Assembly (NCBI RefSeq): GCF_000719095.1
Contig: NZ_JOEH01000029.1
Span: forward strand, 47,650 to 111,649
DNA length: 64,000 nt
Source of the DNA: Streptacidiphilus jeojiense
GTDB taxonomy: Bacteria; Actinomycetota; Actinomycetes; Streptomycetales; Streptomycetaceae
Direction: 5' to 3'
Below are positions 16,830-25,667 of the stretch, in pieces (the stretch's first letter is position 1; every line of letters begins with the position of its first letter). The translations under genes were made by a program, and so were the position numbers. The notes beneath the pieces are model-generated. The model had not been told where the DNA came from. It did not search any database and saw only the letters and a program-made list of their open reading frames with translations.

Positions 16830-19800
16830 GTGATCGCGACCATGTGGGTGCTGCACGGACTGTGGCGGGCCGACCGGCGGCTGGCCCTGTGGGCCGAGGA
16901 CGGCACCGCCCACCAGGGCCGCTACGGCGTTGACCCGGTCGCGGTCCGCGGCCTGCTGGCCGCGGTCGGCCCGGGCCTGGAGTGGCTGGTCGAACAGGCC
17001 GAGCCCGGCGAGTGCGCACTGCTGCTGCCCACCCGCGAGGGCGTGCCGCTGCCCTCCCCCGAACTGGTCGGCCCGCTGCGCGGCGGCTCCCCGGCCGGAG
17101 TGAGCCTGCTGCCCTGGCGGGTCCCCTGCTTGCTGTTCACCCCCGTGCAGGCGGCGCAACTGCTCGGCGAGCTCCACGACCCCGGGAACGCGGTGCTGCA
17201 GCCGGACCTGCCGGGCGCCGGGCCGGTCGAGGCCCCCTACGGCGCCTCGCTGCGCTGGCTGACCCGGGTGCACGACCTGGCCTGGCGCCTGGTCGGCCGC
17301 GGCCGGGTGCTGCCGGGCCTCGCGGACCGGGAGCCGGGCGACGGGTCGAGCACCGAGCCGGGTCCGTGGGCGCGCTGGGTCCCTGCGGCCGACGCGGCCG
17401 CCCGGCGCGAGGCCGCGGCGCTGGCGGCGGACTGCCCGCCGGTGTGCCGCGCCGAGGCACCGGCGGCGGGTCCTGGGAGCGACACGTCCGGGAGCGGGGG
17501 CGGACGCACCGGCGCCGCCCTGGTGACAGAACTGCTGGCCGTTCTGGTCGACTGCGAGGTGCGCGCGGTGCTGTCGGAGCGCTCCGGCCTGCTGCCGCAG
17601 AGCCGCGGCCGCAGCCGCCCCGCGGCGACCGCCGCCGAACGCTGGCTGGCCGCGCTCACCTCCCCCAGCGGGCAGGTACTGGGCGCCGACCGGGCCGAAC
17701 TGGCCCTGGTGGAATCCCGGCTGACGGCCTGGCACCGATCAGCCACCGCCGAGCGCGGGCCGCTGCGGCTGGTCTTCCGGCTGGCGGAGCCGTTCGAGGA
17801 CGGCTGGGATCCGGGGGCCGCTGCCGACCTGGTCGCAGGCGCCGGACGGACCATGTCTCAAGCTAAGCCTGAGGTTGACCCCAACCCTGAGGTCGACGGT
17901 GAGACCGACCGGGCCGAGGACGACCACTGGCTACTGGAACTGACCCTGCAGTGCCGTGACGACCCCTCAGTACGGGTCGACGCCGCCCAGCTGTGGGAGG
18001 GCGGAGCGGCCGCCGCACCACTGCTGCGCCTGGTCGACCGACCGCACCAGGCCTTCCAGGCCGAACTGGAGCGGGCCGTCCAGTGCTGCCCGGAACTCGA
18101 TCCGCTGCTGGAGCAGCACCGGCCCAGCCGACTGGGCCTGGACCGGGCCGGAGCGCTCGCCTTCCTGCGCGACACCGCCCCGGCACTGGCCGGCGCCGGT
18201 TTCGGGGTGCTGCTGCCGGTCTGGTGGGCCCGGCCGCCCACGCTCGGCCTGGCACTGACCGGCGGCGCCGTCCAAGCCGGAGTGGTCGAACGCGAGAGCC
18301 TGCTCGCCCGCGAGGACCTGGTCGAGTTCCGCTGGAGCGCGGCCCTGGGCGGCGAGCCCATCAGCGACGAGGAACTCAAGGAACTGGCCGCCGCCAAGCA
18401 CACGCTGGTCCGCATCCGGGGCCGCTGGTTCGAGGCCGATCCGGCCAGGATCGCCGCCGCGGCCGCCTTCCTGGCCCGACGCGCCGAGGGACTGATGGCA
18501 CCGGGCGAGCTGCTGCGGATCGCACTGGACGGCAGGGAGCCGGGCACCGGACTGCCGGTGCTGTTCACCGACGCCGAGGGCCGCCTCGGCGAACTCCTCC
18601 GCCAGGTCCGCCCGGCCCTGGACGCCGCGGACGACACCGCAGACGCCTCGGACGCCCCCCCGGCAGGGGCGGACCGGGCCGCCGCGAAAGGCCTGTCCCC
18701 CGAGCCGGTGGCGCTGCCCACCGACTTCGGCGCGGTGCTGCGCCCCTACCAGGAGCGCGGCCTGGCCTGGCTGGTGTTCCTGTCACGGCTGGGCCTGGGC
18801 GGGGTACTGGCCGACGACATGGGCCTCGGCAAGACCGTGCAGACCCTCGCGCTGCTGGCGGTCGAGCACGCCGAGGCGGCGGCGCGCGGCCGACGTCCCG
18901 GCCCGACGCTGGTGGTCTGCCCCATGTCGCTGGTGGGCAACTGGACCCGGGAGTGCGCCCGCTTCGCCCCGGCCCTGCAGGTCCACGTCCACCACGGCTC
19001 CGGTCGCGCCGACGGCGCCGGACTGGCCCGCGCCGTGGCCGGGGCCGATGTCGTGATCACCACCTACGGCCTGGTCCAGCGGGACTTCACCGCCCTGCGG
19101 GCGGTGGCCTGGCGCCGGGTGGTGGCCGACGAGGCGCACCACATCAAGAACGGCGCCACCCAGCAGTCGCGGGCGATCCGCGAACTCCCGGCCCTGCAGC
19201 GGCTAGCCCTGACCGGCACCCCGGTGGAGAACCGGCTCGCCGAGCTGCACTCGGTGCTGGACTTCGCCAACCCGGGGCTGTTCGGGTCGGCCGAGGGCTT
19301 CAAGGAGCGCTACTCGGTGCCCATCGAACGCAACGCCAGCCGCCGGGCCACCGCCGACCTGCTGCGCCGCACCCGCCCCTTCGTGCTGCGCCGCTCCAAG
19401 ACCGACCCGCTGGTGGCGGCCGACCTTCCCGGCAAGCAGGAGATGACGGTGCTGTGCAATCTGACGGCCGAACAGGCCGCCCTCTACCAGGCGGTGGTCG
19501 AGGACCTGCTGGCCCGGATGGAACGCGCCAGACTCGACCCGGGCCACACCGTGCAGCGGCGCGGCCTGGTCCTGGCCGCACTCACCCGGCTCAAGCAGAT
19601 CTGCAACCATCCGGCGCACTACTCCGGCGAGGGCGGGGCGCCGGGCCGTCCTCCTCAGCTCTCCGGCCGCTCCGGAAAGCTGGCCCGGCTGGAGGACACC
19701 CTGGAGGAGGCGCTGGCCGAGGGCGACCGCACACTCTGCTTCACCCAGTACACCGAGTTCGGCGCGCTGCTGCAGCCCTACCTGGCCGAGCGGCTGGACA

Positions 19801-20222
19801 GCGAGGTGCTGTTCCTGCACGGCGGGATGACCAAACGTCAGCGCGACGCCGCCGTGGACCGCTTCCAGGACCCCGACGGCCCCTCGGTGTTCCTGCTGTC
19901 GCTGCGCGCCGGCGGCGTGGGGCTGAACCTGACCGCGGCCAACCAGGTGATCCACATGGACCGCTGGTGGAACCCGGCGGTCGAGGACCAGGCCACCGAC
20001 CGCGCCTTCCGCCTGGGCCAGCAGCGCGACGTACAGGTGCGCCGCTTCGTCTGCGTCGGCACGGTGGAGGAGCGGGTGGACGCCATGATCGAGGAGAAGC
20101 GGGCCCTGGCGGACGCGGTGGTCGGCTCGGACGAGAGCTGGCTGGGCGACCTCGGCGACCTGTCGACGGACGCGCTGCGTGAGGTGCTCGCGCTGACGGA
20201 GGACGCGGTGAGCGAGAGATGA
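16830..20222 (+). CDS. SNF2/RapA-family DEAD-box-like helicase
   Basis: A protein of about 1130 residues. The N-terminal half (about 1-620) is an actinobacterial SNF2-associated region. The ATPase begins at LRPYQERGLAWLVFL, with Walker A DDMGLGKT near residue 662, DEAH-type motif II (VADEAHHIKN) near 766, and motif III LTGTPVENRL. The C-terminal helicase lobe ends in DRWWNPAVEDQATDRAFRLGQ with the arginine finger. SNF2 ATPases translocate on duplex DNA and remodel protein-DNA complexes. The GTG start has GGAG five bases upstream; an ATG four codons later is the alternative. Its stop overlaps the SWIM gene by ATGA, so the two proteins are likely partners. Confidence 0.9.
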   Translation: MIATMWVLHGLWRADRRLALWAEDGTAHQGRYGVDPVAVRGLLAAVGPGLEWLVEQAEPGECALLLPTREGVPLPSPELVGPLRGGSPAGVSLLPWRVPCLLFTPVQAAQLLGELHDPGNAVLQPDLPGAGPVEAPYGASLRWLTRVHDLAWRLVGRGRVLPGLADREPGDGSSTEPGPWARWVPAADAAARREAAALAADCPPVCRAEAPAAGPGSDTSGSGGGRTGAALVTELLAVLVDCEVRAVLSERSGLLPQSRGRSRPAATAAERWLAALTSPSGQVLGADRAELALVESRLTAWHRSATAERGPLRLVFRLAEPFEDGWDPGAAADLVAGAGRTMSQAKPEVDPNPEVDGETDRAEDDHWLLELTLQCRDDPSVRVDAAQLWEGGAAAAPLLRLVDRPHQAFQAELERAVQCCPELDPLLEQHRPSRLGLDRAGALAFLRDTAPALAGAGFGVLLPVWWARPPTLGLALTGGAVQAGVVERESLLAREDLVEFRWSAALGGEPISDEELKELAAAKHTLVRIRGRWFEADPARIAAAAAFLARRAEGLMAPGELLRIALDGREPGTGLPVLFTDAEGRLGELLRQVRPALDAADDTADASDAPPAGADRAAAKGLSPEPVALPTDFGAVLRPYQERGLAWLVFLSRLGLGGVLADDMGLGKTVQTLALLAVEHAEAAARGRRPGPTLVVCPMSLVGNWTRECARFAPALQVHVHHGSGRADGAGLARAVAGADVVITTYGLVQRDFTALRAVAWRRVVADEAHHIKNGATQQSRAIRELPALQRLALTGTPVENRLAELHSVLDFANPGLFGSAEGFKERYSVPIERNASRRATADLLRRTRPFVLRRSKTDPLVAADLPGKQEMTVLCNLTAEQAALYQAVVEDLLARMERARLDPGHTVQRRGLVLAALTRLKQICNHPAHYSGEGGAPGRPPQLSGRSGKLARLEDTLEEALAEGDRTLCFTQYTEFGALLQPYLAERLDSEVLFLHGGMTKRQRDAAVDRFQDPDGPSVFLLSLRAGGVGLNLTAANQVIHMDRWWNPAVEDQATDRAFRLGQQRDVQVRRFVCVGTVEERVDAMIEEKRALADAVVGSDESWLGDLGDLSTDALREVLALTEDAVSER

Positions 20223-20992
20223 GCGCGGACGATGCGGGCACGGGCGGGGGTGCGGGCACGACCCCTGGTGCGGATGGTGCCTGGTCGCGGCGGTTCCTGG
20301 CCCGGCTGGAGGCGCTGGGGGTGTTCCGGATGGAGCAGCTGGCCCCGCCGGTCCCCCAGGTCTCCGAGCTGACGGTGTCCGCGGGCCTGGTCGGGGCCCG
20401 GGTGGCCGGCTCCGACGGGCGCGGTTTCGACGTCTGGGTCGAGCTGCCGGTGTTCGACGCCCGGCAGTGGGCCAGGGCCGAGCAGGCCCTGAGTCAGGAC
20501 GGCGAGGTCAGGGAGGCGCTGCTGGACGGGGAGTTCCCGCCGGATCTGGAGGGCGTACTGGCCCGGGCCGGCCTGTCGCTGCTCCCGGTGCGCGCGTCGG
20601 ATCTCGCGCTGGAGTGCTCCTGCCCGCAGTGGTCGGCCTGCCGGCATCTCGCGGCGGTGCTCGGCGCCATGGCGGCGGCCTTCGACGCCGATCCGTTCCT
20701 GCTCACCGCCTGGCGCGGACGCGACCACCAGCGGTTGCTGCGGCACCTGGCCCAGCGCCGCGCGGCGGCCGAGGACCCGGTGGCGGCCACCACCCTGGCG
20801 ATACCGGAGCTCCCACTGGAGCAGCGCCTCGACGACTTCTGGACCGAGGGCGAGCAGCACCGGGCACTGTCCGCCGACCAGGACGGCACCGCCGGTGCGG
20901 CACCCGAGCAGCTGGGGTCCTCCGGGATCCTGATCCGCGGAAAGTCCCTGGAGACGCTGCTGCTCCCCGCCTACGAGTCCTTCATGGACTGA
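20219..20992 (+). CDS. SWIM zinc finger protein partnered with SNF2
   Basis: A 257-residue protein with a SWIM zinc finger in LECSCPQWSACRHLAAVL (about residues 133-150; CxC then CxH), a motif that mediates DNA or protein binding. The N-terminal 20 residues are Gly/Ala-rich and disordered. The ATG overlaps the SNF2 stop codon, giving translational coupling. SNF2 plus SWIM pairs recur in actinobacterial genomes, suggesting the SWIM protein targets the helicase to DNA, but the biological process is not known. Confidence 0.85.
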   Translation: MSADDAGTGGGAGTTPGADGAWSRRFLARLEALGVFRMEQLAPPVPQVSELTVSAGLVGARVAGSDGRGFDVWVELPVFDARQWARAEQALSQDGEVREALLDGEFPPDLEGVLARAGLSLLPVRASDLALECSCPQWSACRHLAAVLGAMAAAFDADPFLLTAWRGRDHQRLLRHLAQRRAAAEDPVAATTLAIPELPLEQRLDDFWTEGEQHRALSADQDGTAGAAPEQLGSSGILIRGKSLETLLLPAYESFMD

Positions 20993-21053
20993 AGGGCCGC
21001 TCGCCCGGCTCGACCCCACCCGGGGGAGACAATCTTGTATCTGATGAGACATG

Positions 21054-21073
21054 GCTATCGCACTTGCGCTAGC
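21054..21073 (+). promoter_or_regulatory. Palindromic operator over the TetR promoter
   Basis: GCTATCGCACTTGCGCTAGC is a 20-base palindrome with 8 of 9 arm positions matching. It overlaps a -10-like TAGCAT that ends six bases before the tetR-family ATG, with GAGACA at 18 bases spacing as a possible -35. The gene has no ribosome binding site, so transcription probably starts at the ATG. Autorepression by the encoded regulator is the natural reading. Confidence 0.6.
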
Positions 21074-21081
21074 ATTGCCTC

Positions 21082-21636
21082 ATGGCAACCGACCGTGACT
21101 CCGTACTGCTGGCAGCCGTGGGCATCCTGTCCCGGCAGCCGACTGCGGCCATGGACGACATCGCCCGCGCCGCCGGGATCAGCCGGGCCACCCTGCACCG
21201 GCTCTTCCCCGGACGCGACGCGCTGGTCCGGGAGGCGGCCGGGTTGGCCCTGCGCCGCATCTCCGCAGCGCTGGACGCCGCCGCCATCGAGGACGGCGAC
21301 CCGGTCCAGGCCGTACGCCGGCTGGCCGACGCCGCCGTCCCGCACGCCGCCGAGGCCGCCTTCCTGACCGGTGAGAGCCGACTGTTCGACGACAGCGAGA
21401 TCTGGGCGTCCTGGGAGCGGATGGACGCCCGGGTGGCCGAACTGTTCCTGCGCGGCCAGCAGTCCGGCGCCTTCCGGGTCGAACTGCCCGCCGCCTGGCT
21501 CAGCGAAGCCTTCTTCGACCTGCTCGCCGGTGTCGGCTGGGCCGTCCAGGAAGGCCGGCTGGCACCCCGCGCCAGCACCACCGCGCTGACCGAACTCTTC
21601 CTCGGCGGCGCACTCAGGCGGGACCAGCAGCCGTAA
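21082..21636 (+). CDS. TetR/AcrR family regulator
   Basis: A 184-residue repressor. The N-terminal helix-turn-helix is ILSRQPTAAMDDIARAAGISRATLHRLFPGRDALVR (about residues 14-48). The C-terminal part is an all-helical ligand and dimer domain. It sits 84 bases upstream of a DHA2 drug exporter on the same strand, a standard repressor-exporter arrangement. No Shine-Dalgarno is present and the mRNA is probably leaderless. A 20-base palindrome immediately upstream is the likely operator. The ligand is unknown. Confidence 0.87.
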   Translation: MATDRDSVLLAAVGILSRQPTAAMDDIARAAGISRATLHRLFPGRDALVREAAGLALRRISAALDAAAIEDGDPVQAVRRLADAAVPHAAEAAFLTGESRLFDDSEIWASWERMDARVAELFLRGQQSGAFRVELPAAWLSEAFFDLLAGVGWAVQEGRLAPRASTTALTELFLGGALRRDQQP

Positions 21637-21720
21637 CCCGGCCCCACAGCCGCACACCCGCACAGCGCAGCACCCACTCAGCACCCCACAGACGCAGCAG
21701 AACCCCGAAGGACCCCTGCC

Positions 21721-23367
21721 GTGACCACCATTCCCGCCGTACCGCAGACCACGTCCGCCTACCGACATACACCCGGCCGGGCGCGCTGGGTCGCACTGTC
21801 CGTCCTCGTCCTGGCCGTCCTCCTGGTGGCCGTCGACGCCACCGTGCTGTTCCTCGCCATCCCCTTCATCAGCCAGAGCCTGGACCCCTCGTCCACCCAG
21901 CTGCTGTGGATCGGCGACAGCTACTCCTTCGTCCTGGCCGGACTGCTGGTCAGCATGGGCTCGCTCAGCGACCGCATCGGCCGCAAGCGACTGCTGCTGA
22001 TCGGCACCGCCGCATTCGGCGCCGCCTCGCTGCTGGCCGCCTACGCACCCGGCGCCGGCTGGCTGATCGCCGCCCGCGCCCTGCTCGGCGTCGCCGGCGC
22101 CACCATCATGCCCTCCACCCTGGCCCTGATCCGCGACCTCTTCCCCGACGACCGCGAACGCGCCCGGGCCATCGGCATCTGGGGTGCGGCCGCGACCGCG
22201 GGCGCGGCGGTGGGGCCGCTGCTGGGCGGACTGCTGCTGGAGCACTTCTGGTGGGGCTCGGTCTTCCTGATCAACATCCCGATCGTGGTCCTGCTGCTGC
22301 TCCTGGGCTGGCGCGTGCTGCCCGAGTCCAAGGACGGCAACGCCGCCGCCTGGGACCTGCCCAGCGTGGGCCTGTCCCTGGTGGGCATCATCGCCGTGGT
22401 CTACGCCGTCAAGGAGGCGGCCGTGGGCCAGGCGCTGCAGCCCGCGGTGATCGCGGCGGCCGTGCTGGGCGTCGTCTGCCTGTACTGGTTCGTGCGCTGG
22501 CAGCTGCGCCTGCCGGTGCCGCTGCTGGACGTGCGGCTGTTCGCCGACCGGCGCTTCACCGCGGCGGCGCTGGGCGCACTGATAGCGCTGATCGGCCTGG
22601 CCGGAGTGGTGTTCTTCCTCTCCCAGTACTTCCAGCTGGTACGCGGCTACTCGCCGCTGCAGGCCGGACTGGCCGACCTGCCTGCCTTCGCCGGTTCCGT
22701 CGTCGGCGGCCTGACCGCCGCCTACCTGGCCCGCAGGTTCGGCAGCCGGGCCACCCTCGCCGGCGGACTGCTGGCCATGGGGCTGGGTCTGGGCGCGCTG
22801 GGCTGGGTGCACGCGGAGACCTCGTACCTGCTGATCGCGGTGGCCTTCCTGGCCACCGGACTGGCCGAGGGCATCGTGTACGCGCTGTCGACCACGATCG
22901 TGCTGGGCTCGGCGCCCGAGGACAAGGCCGGCGCCGCCAGCGCGGTCTCCGAGACCGCCTACGAGTTGGGCACCGCCCTGGGCATTGCTCTGGTCGGCTC
23001 GGTGCTGGCGGCCGTCTACCGGTCCGGGCTGGTGCTGCCCGCCGGGCTCAGCGGCCCGGCCGCGACCGAGGCGGAGAACTCGATCGGCGGGGCGGTGCAC
23101 GTCGCCGCGACGCTGCCGTCCGCGACCGGCGACGCGCTGCTGGACAGTGCCCGACAGGCGTTCGTCCACGGCATGAACCTGGCTGCGGTGCTCGCGGGGC
23201 TGCTGCTGGTCGGGGCGTCCGTGCTGGTCTGGATGCTGCTTCGCGGTGCGCGCTCGGCCGGGGCCGGGTCGGCGGACCTGTCGGCCGACAACGCCATGGA
23301 AGCCGACCCGCAGACCGACCGGACCGACGCCGACGCCTCGCTCCCCCGCCTGCGCAACGCAGCCTGA
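21721..23367 (+). CDS. DHA2-type MFS drug exporter
   Basis: A 548-residue transporter with about 14 membrane helices, the EmrB/QacA layout. The DHA2 hallmark VAVDATVLFLAIPFI (helix 1) and the inter-helix motif SLSDRIGRKRLLLIG (about residues 81-95) are clear. The C-terminal 35 residues are hydrophilic and Asp-rich. It probably expels a cationic or amphipathic toxicant by proton antiport. The start is a GTG. Located downstream of the TetR regulator, it is likely derepressed by that regulator's ligand. Confidence 0.88.
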   Translation: MTTIPAVPQTTSAYRHTPGRARWVALSVLVLAVLLVAVDATVLFLAIPFISQSLDPSSTQLLWIGDSYSFVLAGLLVSMGSLSDRIGRKRLLLIGTAAFGAASLLAAYAPGAGWLIAARALLGVAGATIMPSTLALIRDLFPDDRERARAIGIWGAAATAGAAVGPLLGGLLLEHFWWGSVFLINIPIVVLLLLLGWRVLPESKDGNAAAWDLPSVGLSLVGIIAVVYAVKEAAVGQALQPAVIAAAVLGVVCLYWFVRWQLRLPVPLLDVRLFADRRFTAAALGALIALIGLAGVVFFLSQYFQLVRGYSPLQAGLADLPAFAGSVVGGLTAAYLARRFGSRATLAGGLLAMGLGLGALGWVHAETSYLLIAVAFLATGLAEGIVYALSTTIVLGSAPEDKAGAASAVSETAYELGTALGIALVGSVLAAVYRSGLVLPAGLSGPAATEAENSIGGAVHVAATLPSATGDALLDSARQAFVHGMNLAAVLAGLLLVGASVLVWMLLRGARSAGAGSADLSADNAMEADPQTDRTDADASLPRLRNAA

Positions 23368-23382
23368 CGGACCGTCGGGGGC

Positions 23383-24186
23383 TCAGCGCACGGGATCGGC
23401 GAGCAATCGCCGGGACCCCCGTGCGCCCCCGGCCCCGGGGTGTGCCGCCCCGGGGCCGGGTCGGTGCAGAAACCATTCTGTGCCCAGGCAGAGCTCACGC
23501 AGCTGCGGCTCCTCGAAGGCGGCGATCCGCGCACCCCGCGCGAACTCCGAGACATGCGCCCGCACCGCCTCCCACTTGACGTCCAGCCAGGGCCGCACGT
23601 CGACGGCAGCGGCGATCCGGGAGTCGGGGGTGGACGGCAGCGGCGTCTCCAGACCCAGCTCGGTCAGGGTGCGCACCAGCGACTCCGGGACGGTGGCCAG
23701 CCACAGCGACTCCACCTCCCAGGCGGCGCCCGCCTCGGGCCACTGGTAGGGGCAGGCCGCCGCCTCCACGGCGACCAGCACCGCACGGTGCACCCGGACG
23801 TGGTCCGGATGCCCGTACATCCCGTTGGCGTCATAGGTCGCCACCGCCGAGGGACGGAAGGACCGGATCCGGGCCACCAGATCGGCCACCAGGTCGTCGA
23901 AGGGGGCCTCGCACAGGCTCCCCCGCCCGCGCCCGAGGTGCCCCGAGTCGCCGTACGGAAGGATCCCCGACTCGCCGACCCCCAGCGCCGCCAGCGCCTG
24001 CGCCAGCTCCTTGGCCCGGGTGCCGGGCCCGGCGAACGACGTCCCGTCGGCGAACTCCCCGTCGGTGCAGGTCACGACCGCGGTGCGGCGGCCCTCGGCG
24101 GCATGCTGCGCCAGTACGCCGCCGGTCCACAAGGACTCGTCGTCCGGATGCGCATGAACGGCCATCAGGCCGTGGGGTCGGTCCAT
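23383..24186 (-). CDS. PIG-L family zinc deacetylase (mycothiol amidase-like)
   Basis: A 267-residue metalloenzyme. The metal site is MAVHAHPDDESLWTGG (about residues 8-23; the His-Pro-Asp-Asp motif), with the third ligand in GMYGHPDHVRVHRA (about 118-131). Family members remove acetyl groups from N-acetylglucosamine derivatives: MshB and Mca act on mycothiol and its S-conjugates. Mca detoxifies electrophiles as mercapturic acids, so a role in thiol metabolism is plausible. The ATG has AGGAGG six bases upstream. The last 25 residues are Gly/Pro-rich. It converges with the exporter gene only 15 bases away. Confidence 0.83.
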   Translation of the reverse strand: MDRPHGLMAVHAHPDDESLWTGGVLAQHAAEGRRTAVVTCTDGEFADGTSFAGPGTRAKELAQALAALGVGESGILPYGDSGHLGRGRGSLCEAPFDDLVADLVARIRSFRPSAVATYDANGMYGHPDHVRVHRAVLVAVEAAACPYQWPEAGAAWEVESLWLATVPESLVRTLTELGLETPLPSTPDSRIAAAVDVRPWLDVKWEAVRAHVSEFARGARIAAFEEPQLRELCLGTEWFLHRPGPGAAHPGAGGARGSRRLLADPVR

Positions 24187-24292
24187 CGGCATCCTCCTCG
24201 TGCTGCCCGCACCGGTGCAGACCGATGGCGAGAAGCCCAGCGTAGCCAACAGGACCGACATCGCCAGGGATGGCGGCCTCTCCGGCGGGGCC

Positions 24293-24342
24293 GGTCACCA
24301 GCAGCCGGTTACCGCTGGCGGGTCACCAGCACCCGGTGACCG
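24293..24342. repeat. Imperfect tandem duplication at the end of the PBP4-type gene
   Basis: A 22-base segment (24321-24342, containing the last codons and stop of the PBP4-type gene) is repeated 28 bases further on at 24293-24314 with 20 of 22 bases identical. Read on the minus strand both copies encode Val-Thr-Gly-Cys-Trp-stop, so the gene tail has been duplicated downstream of its own stop codon. Confidence 0.65.
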
Positions 24343-25630
24343 TCGCCGCGAGCCGGTCCAGCCCGCTGCGTGCCTGGCTCTTGTGGACCGATCCGTTCTC
24401 CACGAAGGCGAAGGCCTTCCAGCGCCCGTCACTGCCCCGGGCCACCCCGGCGAGCGCGGTGCTGTCGTGCAGGGTCCCGGTCTTGGCGTGGACCCTGCCC
24501 GCGGCGCAGCTGCTCGGCGGGGAGTCGAAGCGGTGCAGGCGCGCGGCGAGGGTGCCGTCCCGGCCTGCGATCGGCAGTCCCTCCAGCAGGGGCCAGAGCG
24601 TCCGGTGCCGGGCCGGGTCCACGGCGAGGGCGGCCAGGTCGGCCAGCGCGGCGGCCGTCATCCGGTCCTGGCGGGACAGGCCGCTGCCGTCCAGGATGCG
24701 CACCCCGCCGAGCGGCACCCGGTACCCGTCCAGCACCTGGCGGACCACGGCGGTACCGCCCTGCCAGGTCGCCGGACGGCCCCGGCCCAGCGCGGCGAGC
24801 CGCAACAGCCCCTCGGCGATGTTGTTGTCACTCACCTTCAGCATGTACTCGACCGCGTTCCACAGCGGCACCGAGGTCCGGGAGGCCAGCAGCACCGCTC
24901 CCCCGTCGCCCCCGTCTCCCCCGCCCAGCGCCGGTGCGACAGCGTGACGCAGCGGGCCGGGCGGCACCGCGACTCCGGCCTTGGCCAGTGCGCCGGCGAA
25001 CACGTCGCCGGCGGCCAGGGCGGTGTCGCCGACGCGGTCCCCGCACAGGGCCAGCGCCCGCACCGGCGCCACCTCGTAGGGGAGGTACCCGGGCTGCCAG
25101 CCCGGGCTGAGCGTCGGGGCCGGGAAGAGCGAGTCGTCCACCCGCAGCGCGTGCACGGCGAGCCTGCGGCTCTTGAGCTCCCGCGCGGTGTCCGCGGCGA
25201 GCCGGCCCAGTCCGGCCCGGTCCAGGCGCTGGTCCCCGCCGCCCACCAGGTAGAGCGTCCCGTCGGCGTACACGGTGCGGGTGCGCTCGGTGTGGTCCGG
25301 GCCCAGCACCGTCAGCGCGGTCACGGCGGTGGCAAGCTTCATCGTGGAGGCCGGCATCCGTCCGAGCCCCGCTCCAGAGGACCACACTGTCCGCCCCGAG
25401 CCGGCGTCCAGCACCTGGCCGACCCGTCCGGAGCCCAGCCCCGCCTGCGGGAACCGTTGCTGGAGCCGCTGGGCGATGGTGCGGTCGGCGGAGTCCGCGC
25501 CTGCTGTCGCCGCGGCGGCCCGGAGGGTGGCGGTGGGGGCAGCGGCGGCCGCGACCGCCAGGGCGAGCGAGGTGGCAGCGAACCTGAGCCCGCCGCCACC
25601 GCCCCGCCGAGAACGCCTGACCATGATCAT
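24323..25630 (-). CDS. dacB: D-alanyl-D-alanine carboxypeptidase/endopeptidase, PBP4 type
   Basis: A 435-residue exported peptidoglycan hydrolase. A basic start (MIMVRRSRRGGGGGL) and an Ala-rich hydrophobic segment form the signal. Active-site motifs are SxxK as STMK (Ser95, Lys98), SDN within YMLKVSDNNIAEG, and KTG within HAKTGTLHDS. The region between SxxK and SDN is long, as in class C PBP4 (DacB) proteins. It trims or cleaves peptide cross-links in the cell wall. The ribosome binding site is weak; another ATG two codons later is equally possible. The end of the gene is duplicated just downstream. Confidence 0.88.
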   Translation of the reverse strand: MIMVRRSRRGGGGGLRFAATSLALAVAAAAAPTATLRAAAATAGADSADRTIAQRLQQRFPQAGLGSGRVGQVLDAGSGRTVWSSGAGLGRMPASTMKLATAVTALTVLGPDHTERTRTVYADGTLYLVGGGDQRLDRAGLGRLAADTARELKSRRLAVHALRVDDSLFPAPTLSPGWQPGYLPYEVAPVRALALCGDRVGDTALAAGDVFAGALAKAGVAVPPGPLRHAVAPALGGGDGGDGGAVLLASRTSVPLWNAVEYMLKVSDNNIAEGLLRLAALGRGRPATWQGGTAVVRQVLDGYRVPLGGVRILDGSGLSRQDRMTAAALADLAALAVDPARHRTLWPLLEGLPIAGRDGTLAARLHRFDSPPSSCAAGRVHAKTGTLHDSTALAGVARGSDGRWKAFAFVENGSVHKSQARSGLDRLAATVTGCW

Positions 25631-25667
25631 CCCAGGATGATGACAGTCCGTCAGTTGCAGCCCGAGG

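Noticed and set aside
16152..17735. A 527-codon minus-strand frame opposite sepF-like and SNF2 genes
   Set aside because: It crosses a strong terminator and two plus-strand genes and has biased composition without a domain.
21055..23169. A 704-codon open frame on the minus strand opposite TetR and the DHA2 exporter
   Set aside because: It is antisense to two clear genes, its product is Gln/Gly/Arg/His-rich without any domain, and such shadow frames are expected in very GC-rich DNA.
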